This document shows positions 56,506-64,000 of a stretch of DNA of 64,000 bases, piece by piece. The notes beneath the pieces were generated by a model, which saw nothing but the letters and a program-made list of their open reading frames with translations, was not told the origin of the DNA and made no database searches. The DNA comes from Actinomadura barringtoniae (lineage in GTDB: Bacteria > Actinomycetota > Actinomycetes > Streptosporangiales > Streptosporangiaceae). Positions within the stretch are counted from its first letter, which is position 1. The number at the start of each line of letters is the position of its first letter. The position numbers and the translations under genes were made by a program. Location: positions 62,001-126,000 of the forward strand of contig NZ_JAGEOJ010000014.1 in assembly GCF_017573505.1 (NCBI RefSeq), in the 5' to 3' direction.

Positions 56506-58989
56506 ATGAGCGCCGACACGTCCGTTCCGCGACCCCGGAGAGCCCGGGTGGAGGGCCAGCCGATGGATGCGTCCGATTCCGCGCTGTACGCGACGTTGAT
56601 GAGGGAGGCCCCGGCAGGGTTCGCGTTCTTCGACACCGGCCAGCGCTGCCGCCGGGCCAACGACGCGCTGGCCAGCCTGTTCGGCGTCGCCCCCGGCGAC
56701 CTGGCCGGGCGGCGCCCGGCCGAGGTGCTGCCGGAGGACGTCGCGACGGCCTTCGAGGCCGCGCTGCGCAAGGTCCTCGCCGAGGACCAGCCGCTCGAGG
56801 TCGACCTGACCGTTCTGCTGCGGGTCGAGGACGTTCCGCCGCCCGCCGAGAGCGGCGACGGGACGAGCGCGGTGCCGCGCCAGGCCGACCCGGCCGACCC
56901 GGGGTCCGGTCAGACCTCCCTGGAGACCGGCCAGACGGCCGGACAGGCCGTACCGCCGCCCGGTGGGCCCGCGGGCTCCCCGAGCGCCGCTGACGGCGGC
57001 TCAAGCGCCTCTGGTGCCGGTTCCGGCTCGCCCGACGGCGGATCCGGCGGCTCCGGCTCGTCCGGCGGCTCCGCGGTGGCGGCGAACGCGGGCGCCCCCG
57101 GACGCAACGCAGGGGCCGGGACGGCGAACGGCGAGCGCGAGGAGACCGCCGCGGGCGGCCGCGTGCTCGGCGGCGACACGCCCGGGGTGCACGGCACCGA
57201 AAGTCTCGAGGAACGCACCCTCGCCTGCACCTGGCTGCCCTCCCACGCGGCCGACGGAAAGCTGCTCGGCGTGGTGCTGACCGCGCTGGACGTGACCGAA
57301 CGCCGCCGCGCCGAGGAGGTCATCCGGCGCAAGGAGCAGCGCTACCGCTCGCTCGTGGAGGCCAGCTCCCAGGTCGTGTGGGTCGCCTCGCCGTCCGGCG
57401 GCGTGATCGACGACGCGCCCGAGTGGCGGTCGATCACCGGCCAGACGCCCGGCGACTACGCGGTCGGCGGCTGGCTCGCGGTCGTGCACCCCGAGGACCG
57501 GCCCCGGATCGAGGCCATCTGGCGCGAGTCGGTCGAGGACAACCGGGTCTTCGAGACCGGCTACCGGATCCGTACCAAGAGCGGGACCTACCGCCACTTC
57601 GACGTGCGCGCCGTGCCGATCTGGCAGGGCGACACGGTGATCGAGTGGGTCGGCGCCAACACCGACGTGACCGGCCAGCGCGAGGCCGAGGAGATGCGCG
57701 GCAGGCTGACCGAGCAGCTGTCGGCCGCCGCGCTGCGCACCGCGCGCCTCCAGCAGGCGACCTCGATGCTCGCCGAGGCGCTGACGGTCAGCCAGGTCGT
57801 CCAGGTGATCACCGAGGTCGGCCGGTCGGCGATCGGCGCCGACTACTCGGCCGTCGCGCTGCTGGACGACGACAAGCTCCGGCTCAGCATCGTGGCCCCG
57901 TCCGCGCCCGTCGACGCGCCGGACCGTGATGCGCCGGGCCGCCCCACATCACGAGATGACATCAAAGTCAGTGACCAAACCGTGATGTCGGTGGCCGTAC
58001 GGGAGAGCCGGCCGTTCCTCGCCGAGCACCCCGACAGCCTCCGGCTGCAGCTCGGCCGCGACGAGACGGGCCTGTTCACCCAGCACACCGAGGAACGGGC
58101 CTGGGTCGGCCTGCCCCTGCTGGCGGCGGGCGCGCCCATAGGAGCGCTGCGCTTCTCGTTCACCCGGCCGCGCGAGATCACCGAGGAGGAACGGGTCTTC
58201 CTCGAGGCGCTCGCGGGCCAGTGCGCGCTGGCCGTGGAGCGTGCCCTGCTGTTCGAGCGCGAGCACAAGACCGCCGAGGAACTGCAGCGCAGCCTGCTCC
58301 CGAGCGACCTGCCGCAGCTCCCGGGCATGCAGCTGGCGGCCCGCTACAACCCCGCGACCAGGCACGTTCAGGTCGGCGGCGACTGGTACGACGTGTTCCG
58401 GCTGCCCGACGACCGGCTGGCCGTCGCGGTCGGCGACGTCATGGGCAAGGGTGTGCTCGCCGCGGCCGGAATGGGCCGCGTCCGCAACGCGCTGCGGGCC
58501 CTGGCGCTGAACGACCCGCGCCCGGCGGCGGTGCTGGCGGGCCTGGACCGGCTGTTCAGCGCGACCGAGGACGAGGAGCAGTTCACCACGGTCGCCTACG
58601 CCGTCATCGACCCCGAGACCGGCCGCGGAGCCTTCAGTAACGCAGGTCATCCGCCGCCTCTGCTCATCTCGCCCGACACGCCCGCGCGCGTGAGCAACCT
58701 GGAGCCAGGCACCCCGCTCGGGTGGCCGAGCCAGAGGCAACAGACAAGTTTTTCCATCGAGACGAGCAACACTGTGGTGTTCTATTCCGATGGACTTGTG
58801 GAGAACCGTAGGCGTGGGGTGGACGCCGGGCTGGAGGAGCTGGTCTCCCATGCGGCCGACGCCCCACCTGAAGTGGTAGGAGATCCCGAGAGACTCGTCG
58901 ACTTCCTGGTCGATCGGATGCTTGCCGGCTACGAGCAAGTGGACGATGTGACCGTACTTGCCCTGCACGTCCCACCGAAGTCAGCCTGA
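56506..58989 (+). CDS. PAS-PAS-GAF-SpoIIE (PP2C) phosphatase
   Basis: An 827-aa signalling protein. Residues 20-110 form a first PAS fold (LMREAPAGFAFFDTGQRCRRANDALASLFGV). A Pro/Gly/Ser/Ala linker (about 115-215) interrupts the end of that PAS, which resumes at LACTWLPSHAADGKLLGVVLTALDVTERRRAEE. A second PAS lies near 275-400, a GAF domain near 415-580, and the SpoIIE-type phosphatase near 605-825 (ELQRSLLPSDLPQLPGMQ, GGDWYDVFRLPDDRLAVAVGDVMGKG, SNAGHPPPLLI, YSDGLVENR), with metal-binding Asp residues kept. It would dephosphorylate an anti-anti-sigma factor in a stress or developmental pathway. ATG 56506 follows GGAGGTGG. Confidence 0.88.
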   Translation: MSADTSVPRPRRARVEGQPMDASDSALYATLMREAPAGFAFFDTGQRCRRANDALASLFGVAPGDLAGRRPAEVLPEDVATAFEAALRKVLAEDQPLEVDLTVLLRVEDVPPPAESGDGTSAVPRQADPADPGSGQTSLETGQTAGQAVPPPGGPAGSPSAADGGSSASGAGSGSPDGGSGGSGSSGGSAVAANAGAPGRNAGAGTANGEREETAAGGRVLGGDTPGVHGTESLEERTLACTWLPSHAADGKLLGVVLTALDVTERRRAEEVIRRKEQRYRSLVEASSQVVWVASPSGGVIDDAPEWRSITGQTPGDYAVGGWLAVVHPEDRPRIEAIWRESVEDNRVFETGYRIRTKSGTYRHFDVRAVPIWQGDTVIEWVGANTDVTGQREAEEMRGRLTEQLSAAALRTARLQQATSMLAEALTVSQVVQVITEVGRSAIGADYSAVALLDDDKLRLSIVAPSAPVDAPDRDAPGRPTSRDDIKVSDQTVMSVAVRESRPFLAEHPDSLRLQLGRDETGLFTQHTEERAWVGLPLLAAGAPIGALRFSFTRPREITEEERVFLEALAGQCALAVERALLFEREHKTAEELQRSLLPSDLPQLPGMQLAARYNPATRHVQVGGDWYDVFRLPDDRLAVAVGDVMGKGVLAAAGMGRVRNALRALALNDPRPAAVLAGLDRLFSATEDEEQFTTVAYAVIDPETGRGAFSNAGHPPPLLISPDTPARVSNLEPGTPLGWPSQRQQTSFSIETSNTVVFYSDGLVENRRRGVDAGLEELVSHAADAPPEVVGDPERLVDFLVDRMLAGYEQVDDVTVLALHVPPKSA

Positions 58990-59247
58990 TCACCGCCCAT
59001 GGACCCGCGAGAAGACGGCGTAGTACGTACGAAGGACCGCTCCGGGCCCTCTAAGGTGGAGTGTTAACCGGGCAGGACGTTCATGCGGAATGCGCAGCCG
59101 TGCCAGAATGCTTGACCCTAGTGAGAGCGGGTACGCTGCGGTCCCGCACAGGGTGGCCCCGCCCAGTGTGTGGTCTCACCCCGTGTGAGGCCGGGCCCGT
59201 CAGGGCACTTGGGTCAACCAAGCCACACGTTCGTTCGAGAGGTATTT
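58990..59247 (+). promoter_or_regulatory. Leader and promoter region of the principal sigma factor gene
   Basis: A 258-bp gap without a gene. TTGACC at 59112 and TACGCT at 59132 are possible -35/-10 elements (short spacing). The sigma-gene ribosome site GAGAGGTA lies at 59236-59243. The leader is long, as is usual for hrdB-type genes. Confidence 0.4.
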
Positions 59248-60945
<1,698 letters not shown>

Positions 60946-60979
60946 CCCGGCGGCGCTGCACACGCGCAGCGCTTCATCA

Positions 60980-61025
60980 ACGCAGAGATCGTCCGTACCC
61001 GGGAGGGTGCGGACGATCTCTGCGT
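60980..61025 (+). terminator. Strong terminator after hrdB
   Basis: A 16-bp perfect outer stem (60980-60995 with 61010-61025) with additional inner TACCC/GGGTG pairing and a GGGA loop lies 35 nt after the stop. Confidence 0.85.
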
Positions 61026-61094
61026 AGTGGGCGTAACACACTGTTTACACCGAAGTAGCGCACGCCGACTCGCCTCTTCCTACGCTTCGGCGCT

Positions 61095-62096
61095 ATGGGA
61101 CTGATGGAGCTTGACCGGGCACCTGGAGGTTCGGTGGAGCGGCAAAGGCGCGCGCCGCACGTGATCGGCGGACGTCCCTGGACGGACCCCCTCCTGGACC
61201 GCGTGGTGGACGCCGTCCGCCAGCGCCACGTGCGCGCCGGCGCGCACGTGCTGGCCGAGGCCCGCGCGGACCCGGAGCTGCGTTCGCTCCGCGTGGAGGC
61301 GCTCGCCAAGGCCGTCGCCGGGTGGAGCCAGGGCGTCGAACTGCTGCTGTCGGAGGATCCGGGGAACCCCGACCTGTGGCTCTGGCTGGGGCGGACCCGC
61401 ATAGAGGAGGCCTGGCGGATACGCCCCGACGCCCGTGCCCGCGCGATGCAGACGGACGGGTACACCACGTACACCAGGATGATGCGTGCGGCGCGTGAGC
61501 CGCTGATGAGGGCCGCCGCGATGCGCCCGGACGACCCCGTTCCCTGGGAGGGGATGCTCTGGCTCGCGCTGGGCCTCGACCTGGAACGCGAGGACAAGGA
61601 CGCTCTCTGGGCGGAGGCCGTCGCCCGCCATCCCACGCTGTACGGCGCCCACGTGGCGCGTGTGGTGAGCCTGTCCCCGCAGTGGGGCGGGCTGCCGCAG
61701 GAGATGTTCGACTTCGCGAGGTTCGCGATGAGCATGGCCGGGCGGGACGATCCGCGTGCCGCCCTGCTCCCGCTGGCCTACTTCGAGTACTTCGTGCAGG
61801 AACGGTCCGGGATCATCCGCGGATCATCGTCGTGGTTCTCGGCGGAGGAGATCAGGGACGTCGAGGTCGCGGCGCGGGGCTGGTTCGAGGGCCCCCGGCC
61901 CCACCCGCGCACGATCGAGGCCCACAACATCTTCGGCGCCGCGTTCCACGTGGCCCACGCGCGGCGCCCGGCGCGCCAGCATCTGTCCCGCACCTGGGGC
62001 CGTCCGAGCAGCCTGCCGTGGTCCTACCTGGGAGGTGACGAGGTCGGCCAGTACCTGAAGGCGTGCCGCCACCTGAACGTCCCGCACGCCGCCTGA
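61095..62096 (+). CDS. Conserved hypothetical protein, TPR-like/DUF4034 type
   Basis: A 333-aa, all-helical protein without membrane segments. The regular helix pairs (LLDRVVDAVRQRHVRAGAHVLAEARADPELRSLRVEALAKAV, NPDLWLWLGRTRIEEAWRIRPDARARAM, MRPDDPVPWEGMLWLALGLDLERED, AEAVARHPTLYGAHVARV) resemble a tetratricopeptide-like superhelix, as in the DUF4034 family. Start ATG 61095. Function unknown; it sits between two strong terminators, so it is transcribed alone. Confidence 0.75.
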   Translation: MGLMELDRAPGGSVERQRRAPHVIGGRPWTDPLLDRVVDAVRQRHVRAGAHVLAEARADPELRSLRVEALAKAVAGWSQGVELLLSEDPGNPDLWLWLGRTRIEEAWRIRPDARARAMQTDGYTTYTRMMRAAREPLMRAAAMRPDDPVPWEGMLWLALGLDLEREDKDALWAEAVARHPTLYGAHVARVVSLSPQWGGLPQEMFDFARFAMSMAGRDDPRAALLPLAYFEYFVQERSGIIRGSSSWFSAEEIRDVEVAARGWFEGPRPHPRTIEAHNIFGAAFHVAHARRPARQHLSRTWGRPSSLPWSYLGGDEVGQYLKACRHLNVPHAA

Positions 62097-62124
62097 CCCC
62101 CACCTCTTTCCACCCACCCAACCA

Positions 62125-62187
62125 CGCCGATCTTGCTCTGAGCGCCCTTTCACCCCCCGCCAAAGGGCGCTGAGAGCAAGATCGGCG
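62125..62187. terminator. 26-bp bidirectional terminator stem
   Basis: 62125-62150 pairs with 62162-62187 with one mismatch, around an 11-nt C-rich loop, between the convergent DUF4034-like and YaaA genes. The stem reads AGGGCGCT...GCAAGATCGGCG on its second arm. Confidence 0.85.
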
Positions 62188-62199
62188 CGTGGTGGGGAG

Positions 62200-62943
62200 T
62201 CAGGCGTGGAGGATGACGTCCAGGTTGGTGCCGTTCAGCTCCACGGTGTGGCCGAGGCCCTTGACGGCCTTCAGGAGATCCTCGGGCGTCCGGGGCTCGG
62301 CGCCGGCCTTGATCAGGTCGTGCGCCACCTTGCCGCGGGTGGCCTTGGCCATGTGGCTGACCACGGTCCGCTTCGGCACGCCGCCGAGGATCCGCTCGCG
62401 GAACACCCGGACCGCCACCGCGGGCTGAGGCGCCTTCCAGGCCGCGGCGTACGGGCCCGAGCGCATGTCCACGATCAGCTGCCCGCCGAACTCCAGGGAC
62501 TCCTTCAGCGCGGGCCGCCACACCGACGCCAGCCGCCCGTCCGAGGGCAGCGTCACGCCCATCGCCAGCCGGTACGAGGGGATCCGGTCGGTGAGCCGCA
62601 GCGCGCCCCACAGCCCCGAGAAGACCACGATGTCGCGGGCGGCGTGCCCGGGGTCCAGGCTCGGCAGGTCGAGGTTGTCGTACAGAACGCCCGTGTAGAG
62701 CTTGGCCACCGGCAGCGTCGGCGCCTGGAACAGCGCGCGGTTGCGGGCCAGCGCCTCCTCGGCCTGACCGGCGGGGAAGCCGAGCAGCTCGGAGGCTCCC
62801 TCGCCGCAGCACACCTCGGCGAGCGCGGCGAGCACCCGCTCGCGGGTCGGGTTCAGGCCCGGGAAGCTGAGCCCCGCCAGGTCCAGCGGCGGCCCGTCCC
62901 CGCCGGTCGCCTTCCGCTCCGACGGTGGCAGCAGGATGAGCAC
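62200..62943 (-). CDS. yaaA: YaaA-family peroxide stress protein
   Basis: A 247-aa protein of the UPF0246/YaaA family. It starts VLILLPPSERK, the family N-terminus, and contains LYTGVLYDNLDLPSL, VVFSGLWGALRLTDRIPSYRLAMGVTLP, IVDMRSGPYAAAW and the late SHMAKATRGKVAHDLI. E. coli YaaA limits Fenton damage by lowering intracellular iron and binds DNA. I use the GTG at 62943, where the family begins after AGAAGAGAA; the longer frame to 63027 is not conserved-looking. Confidence 0.87.
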   Translation of the reverse strand: MLILLPPSERKATGGDGPPLDLAGLSFPGLNPTRERVLAALAEVCCGEGASELLGFPAGQAEEALARNRALFQAPTLPVAKLYTGVLYDNLDLPSLDPGHAARDIVVFSGLWGALRLTDRIPSYRLAMGVTLPSDGRLASVWRPALKESLEFGGQLIVDMRSGPYAAAWKAPQPAVAVRVFRERILGGVPKRTVVSHMAKATRGKVAHDLIKAGAEPRTPEDLLKAVKGLGHTVELNGTNLDVILHA

Positions 62944-63114
62944 TTCTCTCTTCTTTCTTGCCTTTACGGCCTCGACAGCCTCGCCTGGCGGCTCGGCTGC
63001 CGAACCGCAAAGGGGCGAGCGCGACATCGCTTCGCGATCTTCGCGGGCAGCTTCGCCTACGGCTCGCTACCCCCTCAGGTAGCGCGCTCGCGTGCGTGGC
63101 TAAGGTTTCGGATC

Positions 63115-63834
63115 ATGGCCGGAACGAACTTCGATGACTTGGTGGCGGCAGCTTGGCCGGCGCCGTACTCCCAGGATATTGGTGGTTGGCGCCTCCGGCA
63201 CGCTGCCGGGGTGACCAAGCGTGCCAACTCGGTACTGCCTGTAGGCGCCCCCGGGGCGCCGATCGATCGGGCGATTGAGCGTGTCGAGGGCGCGTATGGC
63301 GAGCTGGGTCTCCCCGCGGCCTTCCAGCTGAGCGCTGCGTCGCGGCCCGAAGGGCTGGACGAAGTCCTGGCGGGCCGGGGTTATGACGTGGTCGACCCGA
63401 CGCTGGCGATGGCCGCCGAGCTCGACGATCCGGGTCCGCAGGACGATGTAATGATCACCACACGGCCGTCCCAGGAATGGAAGGACGTCTGGTGGTCGGT
63501 GGACGGGCGCGGCGACGACGCCGCGCTGGCCATGGCCGAACGGATCCTCACGGGCGTCCCGGCCGGCTATGCGGTCCTGGACGGCGTGGCGGTGGGGCGG
63601 GGCGTGCCGCAGGGGGAGTGGCTCGGCGTCTACGCGATGGCCGTGCTGCCCGAGGCGCGGCGGCGCGGGCTGGCGCGGCAGGTGTTGCGGGCGCTCATGG
63701 CCTGGGGGTACGAGCAGGGTTGCCGGAAGGCCTATCTGGTCGTCGTCGAGGCGAATGCGGCGGCACGCGCTCTGTACGAATCGGCGGGTTTCCGTAACGC
63801 CGGGGGATATCACTATCGCGTTCGCCGACAGTGA
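63115..63834 (+). CDS. GNAT-family N-acetyltransferase
   Basis: A 239-aa acetyl-CoA-dependent transferase. The acetyl-CoA loop is VLPEARRRGLARQVLRALMAWG (R/Q-x-x-G-x-G/A), followed by CRKAYLVVVEANAAARALYESAGF, motif B. The N-terminal 120 residues form an additional GNAT-like fold (AGTNFDDLVAAAWPAPYSQDIGGWRLRHAAGVTKRANSVLP), known in actinobacterial two-half GNATs. TAAGGT 14 nt upstream may be a -10 box with a short leader. Start ATG 63115. Substrate unknown. Confidence 0.85.
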   Translation: MAGTNFDDLVAAAWPAPYSQDIGGWRLRHAAGVTKRANSVLPVGAPGAPIDRAIERVEGAYGELGLPAAFQLSAASRPEGLDEVLAGRGYDVVDPTLAMAAELDDPGPQDDVMITTRPSQEWKDVWWSVDGRGDDAALAMAERILTGVPAGYAVLDGVAVGRGVPQGEWLGVYAMAVLPEARRRGLARQVLRALMAWGYEQGCRKAYLVVVEANAAARALYESAGFRNAGGYHYRVRRQ

Positions 63835-63921
63835 TTTCCCAATACCGTGGGTGATTGTGTCGTCACTGTGTGAAACTTGGCATATCCGTCCGGGGTCGGA
63901 CGGGGGTCTTGAGAAGGAATG

Positions 63922-63957
63922 CGAACGGCGGTCACCGGTGCCGGTGACCGCCGTTCG
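63922..63957 (+). terminator. Terminator after GNAT gene
   Basis: CGAACGGCGGTCACCGG (63922-63938) pairs perfectly with CCGGTGACCGCCGTTCG (63941-63957) around a 2-nt loop (which cannot close as a real loop, so the inner two pairs open). It is followed by TTGATTCTTTTA. Sequence 63958-64000 contains no recognisable gene start. Confidence 0.75.
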
Positions 63958-64000
63958 TTGATTCTTTTATGTAGGGGCTTACCGCTCGTCGTTGGGGGCG

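Overview
This is a very GC-rich window with dense, mostly intact genes. Short intergenic gaps, ATGA/TTGA start-stop overlaps and frequent GTG/TTG starts are typical of a filamentous actinobacterium. The large alanine/lysine/acid-rich N-terminal extension of the principal sigma factor (HrdB type), the coenzyme-B12-dependent ribonucleotide reductase, an FG-GAP remnant, a transmembrane Ser/Thr kinase and TY-Chap/SseB-like proteins suggest the order Streptosporangiales (Actinomadura-like). That placement is an inference from gene content; no rRNA is present. I see no phage, transposase, CRISPR array, tRNA or rRNA.

Layout. 1-768: 3' end of nrdJ and its terminator. 0.87-9.7 kb: ECF sigma factor, divergent YCII protein and MFS exporter; a decayed FG-GAP gene; ArsR regulator with its palindromic operator and a divergent quinone-oxidoreductase-like enzyme; a membrane protein; a MocR regulator with a cupin; an AhpD-like protein and a sortase scrap. 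9.88-16.46 kb: a tightly coupled eight-gene operon (GTP cyclohydrolase II, inositol-monophosphatase-like enzyme, CDP-alcohol phosphatidyltransferase, zinc-less dehydrogenase, catalytically dead PTPS homologue, GT4 glycosyltransferase, methyltransferase, flippase-like membrane protein). A creatininase-family amidohydrolase and an HxlR regulator converge on its end. This is the most interesting locus: a GTP-derived pyrimidine or pterin precursor appears to be channelled into a glycosylated, possibly lipid-linked, methylated product of unknown structure. It resembles the S. coelicolor SCO6650-SCO6655 neighbourhood as I remember it.

17.5-35.2 kb: accessory metabolism with local regulators: LIP-family lipase, UspA, thioesterase, MarR with two tandem cupins, MerR with an amidohydrolase, TetR with an MFS pump and a Gfo/Idh/MocA oxidoreductase, HemK-like methyltransferase, a lipoate ligase with the accessory domain at the N-terminus, glutamate decarboxylase, DoxX, a double-TerD protein, nitroreductase, an HhH endonuclease-like protein, RNase HII and haloalkane dehalogenase.

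35.3-46.8 kb: Ser/Thr kinase; an ABC transporter with a NarL-type two-component system in one operon; a membrane-anchored double AAA+ ATPase; a QxQ-type winged-helix protein; TetR with SDR; a histidine phosphatase. 46.8-53.8 kb: a minus-strand block with a DUF1445 protein, two paralogous TY-Chap/SseB-like proteins (one with a long repeat region and an extra C-terminal domain next to a small 4-nt-overlapping gene) and a 537-residue unknown protein. 54-64 kb: membrane cytochrome b plus sulfite-oxidase-type molybdoenzyme, HhH DNA glycosylase, PAS-PAS-GAF-PP2C phosphatase, the principal sigma factor, a conserved unknown gene, a YaaA homologue and a GNAT acetyltransferase.
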